A DNA stretch of 64,000 nucleotides from Halisarca cf. caerulea (GCA_963170055.1 CAUJGJ010000397.1:3588501-3652500); one strand, 5' to 3'; numbered from the stretch's first letter, positions 21,101 through 32,645 are shown. The notes: generated by a model from the letters alone, not told the origin. A program made the numbers and translations.

Positions 21101-22933
21101 TTAACCACTGAAGTCACCACCCTCCTCTTCATGCCTTTGATCTTGCTGTATCATCTCATCTAGTGAGGATGGGTCTGTATCTGCATGATATCTATATACA
21201 AGGAATCATAACAGTGCATGTCTATATTTATTATAGGACCATATATTCTGTTATGTCATGTATGCATCACTTATATATGGAACACACTGTCACACCTCTT
21301 ATCTTCTTCCATGACCGCTTTCTATTCGTCTTCATTGGGTGTTTGCATGCCCTTCTCATGCACCCATGCAGCAAACTTCTTATGTAGATCTGAAGCAAGG
21401 TCACTTGATGGTGCCTCCCTGATGTACTTCCTCTGCGTGCATGCATGAAAAAGGATACTATTATGTAGAAAGGGACATGTCATGACTGTTTGTGTATCCC
21501 ATACACACACAAAACAGCTAGTGCATGTACTTACCAACAGAGCCAAATGTTTGGTGTAAGTGGTCATCTGCTGGTGTGACAGTGCATACTTCTTTAGCAC
21601 CAAGTCCGCTAATGCCTCAGTGTGCAGCTTACTCTTTCAAATGGTTTCTTTCTAAATACCTGCATAATTATATAATAATGATACCTAGTATGTAATAGAT
21701 CTAGAAACACACATCACTGTATATGTACAGAAATAATATAAGATTTGCTCACTTTGCGTCTCTCTTCCCCCTTCAAAGCAATCAAAATCTGTCTGCAGAA
21801 TTTAAAGCAGCCTCAAATTTGTGCCTCTCCCTCGCTGAACTTCTCAAAACTTGTGACACTATTATCTGATACATGTACACCCAACATAACATGTTATATG
21901 AGCAATGCATGCAAGCTGCAGGAACTGTCATTTAATTTACTTTCATGTCTCTGTCTTCAATTTGGCGCGTAATGCTTTTAGCAAAGTGTTCCGCCACTCT
22001 GCACTCCAATGGGTTCGGCACATGGACGGTATAAACAAAATTAAACATTTTTCTATACTGTGTATAAACATGGACATTATATTTGTACAGTACATGCATG
22101 GAACCTGCAATAGAAGATTTTACAATGCAAATAACTTATAAGGACACAGTTAAAAAACCTCTCTACAAAGGACACAGCTTGAGGTCCCAATTTAATTCCT
22201 CCCTTCTCTATTCTTATATACTGTAACAGTAAAACCTGCATGCTTGTACCAACCATTCATGAAAGGGATCAATTATTTAATAGGTAATTGACATCACTGC
22301 AGACAATTGGTCCTTGAACAGAGGTACTTCAGTACATTGTCAACTGAAGTGGACAATGAGCTAGCCTACTGTGGTCTCCATAGACAAATGGTATTTATAT
22401 AGTGCATGGTCTTTAAGACAGCGAGGTTCTACAGTAACTTTAGAAGATTATACATTTGCTCCTCCCAAAGAGGACAACCTCCTAGGCTAATTATAAGCTT
22501 ATGCAAAATAATCAAAATGAATGGAGCTGTCCAAAAGTTTCCTTTATTATTCGGAGGTTCCATGCACTGCATGTAGTATAGAATGTCATGTAATAACTTA
22601 AGGGCTATAAACAAAGAGTTGCATGCATTTATAATGTGGTAAATACATGGAATTAAAACAATAAAATTAAATGCACATTGCATGAGATACATTTTTGAAC
22701 AGCTGTCCTGCATGCATGCAGCAAAATTTGCACCTGGAAATTGGATCCCTTGATTTTGAATGCCTCTTCCAAGTTACTCTTCATTAGGTCCTTCAGTTCC
22801 TCGAGTGAAGCCTGCAGTAGATTTGTTTGCTCTCAACTCGCTGTAGCCTGGACTGAATGTCCTGTAAGGAACTCAAAACTGTAGCTAGGGGACTTGGTGA
22901 TGGAGTTCTACCAGCTGAAGATCCAGACGCCAT
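21101..22933 (-). pseudogene. Multi-exon coiled-coil protein, unrecognised, with breaks
   Basis: Start ATG at 22933 gives MASGSSAGRTPSPSPLA, then VLSSLQDIQSRLQRVESK. After a one-base shift the sequence continues LLQASLEELKDLMKSNLEEA and FKIKGSNFQ to about 22734. Further exon-like blocks are LECRVAEHFAKSITRQIED (~22000-21935), LHTEALADLVLKKYALSHQQ (~21634-21534), SSDLASDLHKKFAAWVHEKG (~21434-21322) and a last exon after a CATGCAG acceptor (21180-21101, ending GGDFSG). The N-terminus is a predicted coiled coil. It is head to head with the gene starting at 22989. Function is unknown; such proteins accompany mobile elements in invertebrates. Confidence 0.4.
22150..22730. other. No gene seen (presumed intron of the minus-strand gene)
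   Basis: AT-rich sequence between exon-like blocks; no repeat unit or element end recognised. Confidence 0.35.
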
Positions 22934-22988
22934 AATTATAACTCGTGTGGTACTCAAGACGATTCCTAGTCAAGCAAATGTCTGCAAC
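22934..22988. promoter_or_regulatory. Shared 55-bp interval between divergent start codons
   Basis: The minus-strand gene starts at ATG 22933 and the plus-strand frame has its best start at 22989. No TATA box is evident. If both starts are right, transcription must begin inside the opposite gene or from a bidirectional promoter overlapping the 5' coding ends. Confidence 0.35.
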
Positions 22989-24339
22989 ATGTTAAGCATT
23001 AGCAGTATAGCTCAACAGATTGGGAAGAGTTTACAGAAATGGATCAGCCAACAGACTGATAGAAGGCTGAGGAATCTTCAGGAGAACTCACAATACTCAT
23101 TATCAGTAACCCCTTCTGCAAGCGACCGCGGATCATTCAAAGTAATAATCAGATGTTCAATGTGCAAAACTGATATTTCCTTACAGCAGAAAGACAGATC
23201 CAACATATCTTCTCCATTTTTGATTTCCAATTGGACTAGACACATCAAGAAATGCTACACTGAATCAGATAAGCATGCTACGCCCATGCAACAGTTACCC
23301 ATCAGCAATTTCCTGTTTGCAAATAAGACTGCTAGCAATCTCCAAACAGAAATTCTGCCTGGAGGCTTGCTTGCAACATCTGGAACCTCAACGGGAACCT
23401 TGACTGCAACCACTCAGTCAACTGGAACATCAAGTGGAACCTCAACTGTTGTGTCTCCCGATCTGGAATTATCACTAGACATCGATTTGGGATCATCATT
23501 AGAAGTCGAAGTCTCCTCTCCTAGCTTGGACAACACTCACAATCAGGATTTTCCCCAAGCCCCTCCTCATAGTGGTGAAGGGGGGGGGGGGGGGGCGTTT
23601 AGTAAGATTTTTTCATTTCTCTGGTCAAGAAGTGCCAGGATGAAGAGAAAGCTGGAAAAGGCCAGTTCAGATGATGCACAGACCAGAATCACAGACTACT
23701 TTAAAGTTTTAGATTACCTTGAGAAACTAGTACAACATTATGAAGAACTTTCACTACTGTTAAAGCAGTTTCAAATTGGTGATTAAGAAAATCCTGTGTC
23801 AAAGCAGTATTCTTTGACTCCTTTCCTCAATTAAATCATTCTTAATGGTGAAAGAAATGCCAAAAAATCCTGTACACAATGCAGTCACCCTGAAATTCTG
23901 AAAAAAAATTGCTACAGCACTTTTTATTTATGCTGGACCACTTGCATATGAATTTATTCAACAGAATATGCCTTAAGCACTGCCATCTCTAAAAACTGTT
24001 CAAACTGCCATCCATGTGGAATACAAAGCACTTGACGAAGGGTGCTTAAGATTTGACGATCTATTGCAGCACATCAAGAACATGATTCTCCCAATGTTGT
24101 TTCTATAAGAGAAGATGCAACCCGTGTAATTGCAAGAGTGGATTACGATAGTAAAACAGATCGTTGCGTTGGTTTCGTTCTACCAGTAGACAAGGATGGC
24201 CTCCCCAAAGTGGACTCATTCTTGGCTGTATCATTTGAAGCCATTGAGAATCTGGAATGGATTAAAAGATATGTATGACTGACATGGAGGGAACACCACC
24301 AAGAAAACATAGGACCAGATGTGTGGATCACAACATTCA
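22989..24339 (+). pseudogene. Zinc-finger/PIP-box transposase-like protein, broken after residue ~266
   Basis: The frame is open to 23786 (it extends upstream to 22857, but ATG 22989, MLSISSIAQQIGKSLQKWI, fits better). A C2HC-like finger is seen as CSMCKTDISL ... NWTRHIKKC. A threonine/serine-rich linker and a 16-base G run (23580-23595) follow. Then comes QTRITDYF, a canonical PCNA-interacting box, and a leucine-rich helix. After the stop, out-of-frame sequence (about 23960-24270) carries YKALDEGCLRFDDLLQHI, EDATRVIARVDYDSKTDRC and FVLPVDKDGLPKVDSFLAVS, which resembles an uncharacterised invertebrate transposase-like family. The full gene would have joined these parts; the copy is broken. 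Confidence 0.5.
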
Positions 24340-24439
24340 AATCAATCCTCAGTAGTATTCGCGGTCAATTGTTAATGTAAAAGGCAGGCCCGCACCACGT
24401 TCAAACAATCAGAAGTACATCCTTGAACACCATAAAATT

Positions 24440-24645
24440 CAGCTTTAAAATCTACAATCTCTATTGAAATCTCGAAATCCCGCTTGAAATCTTGCAATCT
24501 CTTACAAAATCTTGAAATCTTACTTTAAATCTTGAAATCTTATTTAAAATCTTGAAATCTCGCATGAAATCTTGAAATCCCACTTGAAATCTTGAAATCC
24601 CATTTGAAATCTGTGAAATCTAGAAATCTCGGTGAAATCTTTGGG
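24440..24645. repeat. 20-bp minisatellite
   Basis: About ten copies of CTTGAAATCCCACTTGAAAT, with the middle positions varying. The unit itself is two half-repeats of GAAATC(T/C). Confidence 0.85.
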
Positions 24646-24760
24646 ATTTCGAAATCTTGTACACCATTTTGCTTTGTTGCGGACCCCTCATGCATGTGAA
24701 TGTTCGTGTATTTCTGTAATGTCCTCTGTTGTAATTGATGTTATATCTTCTTGTTCACAG

Positions 24761-24980
24761 GAAAATATAACAATGATACAACAGGAAGAACTAGTGAGTT
24801 CAATATTGGTAAACAATGTACCTATGACAGTAATATATAGAAGTGATTAAGTTTTATGTACATACATGTGTGTTTGAACATTTAGTGTGTGAATGCCTGT
24901 TGGTGAATTTACATGCGTGCATGTGCTTGATATATAGTTTAGTACATTTGTGTAACTTTTCCTTGTCAAAGTACATGTGA

Positions 24981-25026
<46 letters not shown>

Positions 25027-25138
25027 ATATATGAGTTGAAATTTACTCTCTCTTTTAAACGTAATAAAAAAGGAAAAAGATGATGAAATCGAAAGAGTTG
25101 TAAGTAAAATTCATGCATTGTGTGTGTGTGTGTGTGTG

Positions 25139-25199
<61 letters not shown>

Positions 25200-25625
25200 A
25201 TGCATGTGCATATGTATGCATGTGTGTGTGTGTGCATGATGGGAATGGAATGCTAATGTGAAAATTGCTAGCACTCTATCTATCCCTCTATATAGAGAAA
25301 AAACAAAGATATTGAATTGGAAAGAGTTGTAAGTAACATTAATTGCATTAAATAGTTTCCTTATTAGGGCATGCTTTATACACGCACGCTCTCTCTAGAA
25401 AAGTGAAAAAGAAGAAGAAATCACCCGAATTGTAAGTACAATTTACAAATTCTGCATTTTTTAACAGATCAATCCTTCTTTTTCATACAGCGCAGCCAAC
25501 TTCAAAAGGAACGGCACTGTATGAGGTGCAAGAGGAGGATGCTCTCACCAACGAGGTCTCTTTCTTCTCCACCTCCTCAGCACCAGGCACAATGTGTATA
25601 TTTCTTCAGATTGGGGAGGCTTTAG
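24761..25625 (+). CDS. Gene portion with a run of micro-exons coding an 11-residue-repeat coiled coil
   Basis: Exons inferred from splice sites: 24761-24793 (33 nt), 25073-25099 (27 nt), 25296-25328 (33 nt), 25399-25431 (33 nt) and a terminal exon 25491-25625. All introns are phase 0. Peptides are ENITMIQQEEL, EKDDEIERV, RKNKDIELERV and KSEKEEEITRI, then RSQLQKERHCMRCKRRML ending LGRL. Successive micro-exons end in a similar ERV/TRI and begin with charged residues, so they look like duplicates of one unit. An 11-residue unit is a hendecad, suited to a long coiled coil. The QLQKERHCMRC run in the last exon recalls the start of a RING finger, but the rest does not follow. Upstream exons are not identified; two introns hold GT microsatellites. 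Confidence 0.5.
24973..25240. repeat. GT microsatellites
   Basis: (GT)n at about 24979-25022 and 25119-25240, with minor interruptions (GCATGT). They lie in the first two introns of the micro-exon gene. Confidence 0.9.
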
Positions 25626-25679
25626 CATTAAGGTGTTTTAAGTGGCACCATTACACATACACATACACACTTGTATATG

Positions 25680-25680
25680 T

Positions 25681-25713
<33 letters not shown>

Positions 25714-25960
25714 CAGTGGCACACATACACACACACACACACACACAAACATCCAAATATACACTTACAATTTCACCAAAGGCCATCAGAATTAATGCTT
25801 TAATCTATATTTTAAACATGCAAAGAAAGAACAATAAACAATAAAATCACAAAAGCACACATACATACACACACACAGCCGAACCTCTTCACTACACACC
25901 TGGTTCCACTGCAGCATGCTACTATAACCAATATGTGGCAGCAAGGGATTGTAAATAGGT

Positions 25961-26026
<66 letters not shown>

Positions 26027-26180
26027 CCATGCAATGTATGTATCAAGTGTTTGTAAATAGGTGACACACACACAAACACCCACCCAACCATGCAATGTAT
26101 ATAATGCAATGTATATACATGCACACACAACTCACATGAGTATATATATATACTCCCACTACCTACACACAAACACAGAA

Positions 26181-26251
<71 letters not shown>

Positions 26252-26262
26252 GTACATACTCC
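25680..26262. repeat. CA microsatellite cluster
   Basis: Separate (CA)n arrays at about 25681-25747, 25962-26025 and 26181-26250, joined by unique AT-rich DNA. Long reading frames here are simple-repeat artefacts. Confidence 0.9.
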
Positions 26263-26479
26263 ATACCCCCCCCACACACCAAACAACATTGATATGTGTA
26301 CATAGTATACAACATCTACACTAACATACAGAAACGCGAACATATCCAAGAAACTACTTGAAGAAATTCTTTTGTACTGAAGGCCTGGCTCTCACTGAAC
26401 CTCACCTAAACACTTGTCATACAAGGTCAACCGTTTGAAAACGGTTTGCTAATTCCAAACAGAGCTTTTGTCTCTCATC

Positions 26480-26916
26480 TTACCTGCCGGTTCCCCAAAC
26501 TTCTTTGAATCTTCCCTTCATTTCGATATTTTCGCAGTTCCAAGGTTTTTTCTTCATCCTAACATCTGCGTCCAATTGTCTGATGTGTTAGACCATAGTG
26601 TCTATGGTTAGAGGACCTAAGCAAACACACATACTCAAGATTACACACACGTATGCGAACATATCCACAAAAACACATTAAGAAACTATTTTATTAATGA
26701 CCTGCTCATACTAACTGTTCTTAAAACACTTTTACATGCGCATTCAAGCACTCCATAATGGTTAACGAAAGACAAAAGGCTTTCCACAGTCATCTTACCT
26801 GTTTCCGAAGCTTCCTTTAGCCTTTTCTTCATTTCCATGGACTTCCGCGGTAGCGTAAGGTACGATGTCTCAGTAAAATCATCCATCCAAGAACGTTTCC
26901 GTCCTAAAGGTTTCAT
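26480..26916 (-). pseudogene. Duplicated first-exon-like sequence
   Basis: 26916-26803 reads MKPLGRKRSWMDDFTETSYL, then KSMEMKKRLKEASETG, and ends at a good donor (CAG/GTAAGATGA). A diverged second copy at about 26575-26490 (RFKEVWGTG, with the same donor GTAAGATGAGA) follows in the direction of transcription. The basic, helical start could be a small nuclear protein. No downstream exon is recognised. Confidence 0.3.
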
Positions 26917-27074
26917 CTAAGTTCTCTTCCTTGTTAGATGAGGCGGCTTAACAGCTTTTGTCAGGTTTTGAGTCCTTCCACAACTTCTTAAATGAAGACA
27001 ACAACTTTAGACCAGTCGTCTACCTTTACAAATTAAAGGCCCATGGGAGCGAGTTGAATCTTCATGATTAACTT

Positions 27075-27200
27075 TCAAACCAAATCTTTAGGTCTTAAAT
27101 AGTCTTCATTGACGAAAACAGAAGCAGACACAAAATTCACTGAATAATACCAGCGACTTTGACTACCACCTAAATGTCCACCATGTTGTTGACATATCAT
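27075..27200 (-). mobile_element. Diverged relative of repeat family A
   Basis: On the minus strand TATGTCAACAACATGGTGGA is identical to the family-A segment after the TA array, and later TTTAAGACCTAAAGA-like spacing is kept. Most other positions differ, and the TA array is missing. This suggests an older subfamily. Confidence 0.4.
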
Positions 27201-27429
27201 GAACCACGGTAGTGGTTCATATGTAGGGATGACGCAAAAAAAACATGGCCGCCCATACATTAAAGCCAACCGTATTTTCGCTGAAAACTCGCTCCTGGTA
27301 CATTTTGAAGCTCCAAAAACAGCATATTTGACTTCTAGGAGCATTTTCCGATACATCTAAGTATACAAGAAGCTTCTGGGTGCCTTATATGAGCTATATT
27401 ATTCAAAGTTTACATAGCGTGAAAGGTCA

Positions 27430-28140
27430 CCATTTCGGCTTCTTCTTCTTCTTCTTCTTCTTTTTCTTCTTATTCTGATTCTTCTCGTAGAACAGGCTAG
27501 GGCTCGTTAGAAGAGGTATTCAAGATTGATTTTACCACCATTTTAACCAACCATACTCACAGTGGTGCCTTTTTTACCTTTAGAAGAAATTCGTTCGATG
27601 GAAAAGCTAAACAATCCCGATTTTGCCACAAAATTTGTTCTAATCCGCCATTTTAAAAATGGCCGAGTCGTATTGGGCTGGCTTGTACTCGTATCTCGCA
27701 CCTCTTTTGTGCTATCAGTGAAAACGTAAAGAATACGTAGATCAATAGGCATATACTCACTTGTAAGTAGGTTGTCACTAGAAGTTACCCAATATTATCC
27801 AAACCAAAATTACATGTACAAGACCTATATAATACTTTGTGAAAATGGAAATGGGGTGCAGGCACGACTGTCAATTCCACAAAAATACTAAAGTAATGTA
27901 CCAAGGTTTGTCATACTGTATAGTCAGAGGGGGAGTCGGGTCTAAAAAGGTGGTCCGGCCATATGATGCACATTTTTGGGAGCATAGCGATATGTTATGT
28001 ATAAGAAGATATGTTTATAGTCTCAAAATATACAAACAAAAATCACAGTGGAACCCAAAACTAGTGAAAATAAGAATAAATAGTGAGAATAATATTATAA
28101 CAATAGTAAAGTACTGTAACAGTAAACAATAAGAAAACTG
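27430..28140. other. No supported gene; TTC-rich tract at 27440-27470
   Basis: A CTT/TTC-rich run is followed by AT-rich sequence. Short open frames lack family features. Confidence 0.4.
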
Positions 28141-28141
28141 C

Positions 28142-31100
28142 TTAAAATTTACCAAACAACTGCTCTCTACGTGGGCTCTTACTGACAAAGTCGTTCGCTA
28201 CATCAACTAGTGGCAACTTGTCAGTAAGATACTTATGTACATGCAGTATCATCCAATGGTTCAGTCTTCCTTGACTCATTGTAGACCGCAGATACGATTT
28301 TACTCTTCGCATTGCACTTAAGGCTCTCTCACTGGCTGCATTTGTTGCCGGCAAAACAAGGTTCAGCTTCATCAGTAATATTACTTCCTTCACTAGTTCC
28401 TTTTCTGTAGCTGATAGCTGCTGGAGATGATTCTTTATATCTACAATGTTGCCATTATTGCCAGAAATGGTGTTGCCCAGAATTTGCAGCTGTAACTTTA
28501 GATTCGAGGCTTGGAGATCGGAGCCATACAACTTGCAAACAGTCTTCAATTCCTCACTAAAATCATCCTTTTTTGCTGCTTTGAGGAGGAGTGCCTGTAG
28601 TGAGCTGTATGTCCTGTAGCCAGGCTGGTCGAATCTATCAGCAATTGCTTGAATAAGCAAGTCAAGCACCTCGAAGAAAATCCTCCTGTAGTGATCCTTT
28701 GTTGTCGCTGGAAATTCTGCTGGTGCACTGCCTGTCTCCAAGTGCTGAGGTGCCTTCCTCTTCCTAGGAAGTACAGGATCATCTACATCATTATCGTTTG
28801 CCATTCTATTTACCTTGTCCCAGAATAGGTCGAAATCTTCATCATTTCTCATGCTCTGCAGGGTCTTTCTTGTCATGTCAGCCACCAGTTGTCCCTCAGA
28901 TGCTGAAATAGTTTTCTGCAGTGTTCTACTTAAGTTGTCTGTATGACGCAGAAGAACCTCACCAAGGACTAGACCATAGAAGTAGCTGAATGACTTCATT
29001 TGGGAAGCCACACCCCTGATGCGAGCTATGGTCCCTGTGTCACGAACGATATCAATGGCATGGTCCCAAAGTGTTTGTAACGTGCAGTAATTCTTGACGA
29101 TGCTCTCCATCGAATCTGCACGTACAGTCCACCTGGTTGGGCAAAGTGCACGAATAGCTCCAGAAGACCCAGATTCCATTTCTGTTTGGATGTCACGAAG
29201 CAGAGCCTGCCTGCGTGGTGAATACTTCACCAATTTGGTAATCTCATGGGTTGTCTCCAAGGAACTCTTCATCACCTTATTCATCTTGATGGTATCCCCT
29301 GCTGCAATATTCAATGAGTGGCCATAACAGTGGGTGAAGGTAGCCCTAGGTTCTTCATCTTGGATAAGCTTTGCCACACCGTGTCTCTTTCCGCTCATGT
29401 TGCTTGCCCCATCGTAGCACTGCCCACGAACTTTTGCCATAGGCAGATTCAAGCGAAGTAGAGTGTCCTTGATAACATGGACCAGGCTTGTTGCTTCAAT
29501 AGTAGCAACATCATAGAGGCCAATGAATTCCTCATGTACTGATAGTTCATCATCCACCCATCGCAAAGCAACAACCACCTACAAGAAGATAAAGACTTTA
29601 TGACATCTTGTATGAAATAATATTAAATATTCTATTTACATACCTGCTCGTGATTCGCAACATCAGTGCACTCATCCATCATGATAGAGATGAACTCAGT
29701 GGACTGAAGGTCACCTGCTATCTTCCTCAGTACAGCCATTGCCATGAGTTGCAGTAACTCATTCTGTACTGCATGGCTTGTGTAGCGCTCAGTCTTCTTC
29801 TTTAGCCATTCTTGACACTATAAGATCACAATACATACATTATTAGATATGTATGTATTATGCTTTCATAGGTTGAAATGCAATCTAGGCACTACCCCCA
29901 AGTTCTCATTACACACCCAACTATATAGCTCTATGTTATAATATTGCAAAACAACATACCTGGGGATCGCCTTATGCAAGAAGCAGGAAAAGTTGTTGGA
30001 AATTTCCTTCCTTGTCATCACTATGTCCTCTAATGCCACAGCCCTGCCTTGAGAGAAATCGCAAGCCCGATAGAACCTTGAGGAGACAATGCCTGTTTTG
30101 TTCTTTCTCCTTGGCTACGGTTGATGAAAGCAATTCCACAACATTCCGAGTTGTTGCTGGTAAGGTCAGTAGCTTCTCTACAGCTTCCTTGTGACAGGCA
30201 CTATCTTCATGCTGTCGATAAGCAACTGTCCCATCCTTCCAGTTGGAAAAACCTCTTGTTACCTATGAAAAGAATGTACAACAGGCTAGTAAAGTAACAG
30301 GATAGATATGGCTAACCTTTAAACAGTCTGCACACCCCCAACATTTAGCTCACTAGCTAGTTATGTACATTAACTGACGATATAGCTATACAATAACTAA
30401 ACTTGTTGTATGGTTGTGGTCAACATCAAAGGGAAAAGTGTGCCTATATCAAGGACAATTGCACACTTTTTTCAATGATGTCAACCGCAACTGTGCTCAA
30501 TCATGTATTGTCACCTTTAGCGCCCCGTTAATCATAACAAATCAATCTTAAACAATGAATGCACATTCAGTTCAAAGTAATGAAGACCATGCAGTAGGCT
30601 AGCACAAAACTTCGTTGCCAGCGCACTAGGTAAGGCACTCTTCTCATCGATCCACCAAAAGTTCTAACTAGTAATGTCTGTCCTTTTTTGTATTCAGGCG
30701 TTCCGCAGTCGCTGCTAAGAGATGGCAGTGAAGGTAAACGTCTTTTGTTGTTGACGGCGACACCATAACTTTTAGAAATCGTGGTAGAGACAATATTATC
30801 AACATTTAACGGCATTCAAGGCTCACGTGTGGAATACTGGAGTTAAAAGCGATGCGTGTGAGTACTGAACCTTTCGCTGTTTTTCTGAAGTCTCTTCGAA
30901 GCCGTCAATCTCTTTACAAGTCTTTGAAAGTACAATATTTTCAACATAAAGGGCTCGCTTCAGAGATATCAAAGCGAACAAAGCGAGAAAAAGTACCACT
31001 AAGAAACAAATTGCCAGCAACAAAGAAGCGGCTTCTCGAATTAAACGCGTAGGGGCGCATACAACAAGTAAGTTACAGTACGGGCAAGTGTGCATTGGCT

Positions 31101-31467
31101 CTTTATTGCACTCGCCCTCGGGCGCTTCGCGCCCTCGAGACTCGAGCAATAAATACGCCAATGCACACTCGCCCGTACTGTAACTATTACTTACAAAAGC
31201 AGCATCTCCATTCCCTGGCTTCATCTTCTTCTCTCTAACTGCTTTGGAGCAGAGGAAACACAGAGCAGTATCTGTACTTTCATCATAGCGGAGCCAAGTC
31301 CAGGATTGAAACCAACTTGCTTGGAAGCTACGGCAAACAATCTTTGTCTTCCCAAATGATCGTTTTGGGAAAGAGAAAGATGTTCCTGGCTGGTGTGGTG
31401 TCGATCCACACAGCATCGTTGCTGGAGTGGATGTGGAATCCTCTCGAGGTGTAGAGGCCATTGCCAC
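28142..31467 (-). pseudogene. hAT-type transposase, ZMYM1-like, four exons, one in-frame stop
   Basis: Exons (minus): 31467-31195, 30262-29960, 29817-29644, 29578-28142, all GT..AG with agreeing frames, about 729 residues. Exon 1 has a TTF-type finger (SFQASWFQSWTWLRYDES, ALCFLCSKA). Exon 2 starts VTRGFSNWKDGTVAYRQHED. Exons 3-4 carry the hAT catalytic region (IMMDECTDVANHEQ; GQCYDGASNMSGKRHG; THCYGHSLN). The end has the dimerisation domain (PATNAASERALSAMRRVKSY). The only coding lesion seen is TAA at 29974-29972 near the end of exon 2. hAT elements move by cut-and-paste with 8-bp duplications; element ends were not located. The first intron contains a long palindrome starting at its donor site. 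Confidence 0.75.
31073..31188. repeat. Long palindrome (hairpin 2) at a splice donor
   Basis: Imperfect ~45-bp arms (TTACAGTACGGGC ... TTTATTGC) flank a ~40-bp GC-rich core (GCACTCGCCCTCGGGCGC, TTC, GCGCCCTCGAG). The core is nearly identical to that of hairpin 1 read on the opposite strand. The outer edge touches the GTAAGT donor of hAT exon 1. Confidence 0.8.
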
Positions 31468-31929
31468 TGTTTCAGCCTAATAAATTTATAAGCCGCGCGC
31501 GTACTTCCTAAAACGTGATAATGACGTGTTGTGACGTTGTCATAAAATGGCAGATTCAGACCGGTTTTGTATTATAAAGAAAGGCTATCATTTCAGCTAA
31601 GGATTAGAACGAATTTAAGAAAAAAATATCAGGTCTTTGCGAAAAAGTGGTCCGGCCATAGCCAGACTGGCCAGAGTGGCGCCGCCGCCCCTGATAGCTC
31701 TATGCATACTTTGGCTACATTGATGTTTACTTGCTATCAATATTATTATGTTTGCGAATGACACTTTAGTGGATGACTTGGATAAACTCTGTTTGTGGCT
31801 ATACATCGTTGCATGACAGCCACTACATATAACCTATTATTTACAAGCAAAAAGTATATGGACAAGAACCATATAAAAACCATTTAAAAATGGAAAAAAG
31901 ATGTAGGGATAAAAATTGTCAACGTCAAA

Positions 31930-32160
31930 AAACATTGGAACAAGGTAGGGTTGTTTGCTACACAGGGCTGGACGGGCATAGGGATAGATGTGCATAGGGC
32001 TAGACATGCATAGGACTAGACGAACATAGGGCTAGACATACATAGGGCTAGGCAGGCATAGGGATAGGCATACATGGGGCTAGACGGGCATAGAGCTAGA
32101 CAGAGGTGGGTTGGACTGGGTATAGTGCAAATTCCTACATCCTGCGTTAATACTTTAGCT
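31930..32160. repeat. 16-bp minisatellite with conserved flanks
   Basis: Eight or so copies of GCATAGGGCTAGACAT at 31965-32105. Flanks TTGGAACAAGGTAGGGTTGT and GCAAATTCCTACATCC are shared with the array at 3065-3215. Confidence 0.75.
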
Positions 32161-32645
32161 GCGGGATTTAGGAATATGCACACTATACCCAGATTGTGTG
32201 TCAGCTTCATAGTCTGACCCTTCAGTATCCAAATCTGAATCTGAACTGCATGTGTCTGTGTTGGCATCATCCCACTGTTTGTTTGTTTGTGTCCTTGTGT
32301 TTGTTCGAATTATTGATTGATCTTGTTGATAATCTAGCATGGAGACCTCCTGTTCGCTTTCTAATGAGTACGAGCGATATTGTAAGAACAGTGATAAGAA
32401 CCAACAATGGTGTACTAGGACTAGAAACACGCAAGTTGGTTACCTGTCAGCGACTGGTAAGCAACTGGCACACTTGCCGAAATATCATCTTCGATGTCGC
32501 TACTACTCGATTCGGATGAAAGACTATTGTCTTGTCCAGTAAAAAAAGCCATTACTTCATCGCCATCAAAGGTTTTGGTCAGATAACCAGGCGTTTTCTC
32601 TACTGAGCGACCCAACGACACCATTTTTTGCCAATTGTTATGCAA
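32155..32645 (-). pseudogene. Acidic protein fragment, two exons, unrecognised
   Basis: Exon 1 (32645 to ~32448) reads FDGDEVMAFFTGQDNSLS, then SSDIEDDISASV and YQSLTGNQ, ending at a CAG/GTAACC donor. The second piece (to 32155) is rich in D, E, S and T (DANTDTCSSDSDLDTEGSDY). Such acidic starts occur in piggyBac and other transposases, but no catalytic part follows. It may instead be an independent small protein. Confidence 0.3.

Noticed and set aside
21743..21860. Extra exon (KFSEGEAQI region) of the minus-strand coiled-coil gene
   Set aside because: An in-frame stop interrupts it and borders are weak; it is mentioned only as possible, not counted.
24440..24645. CRISPR-like array
   Set aside because: The 20-bp units abut without unique spacers, and the genome is eukaryotic.
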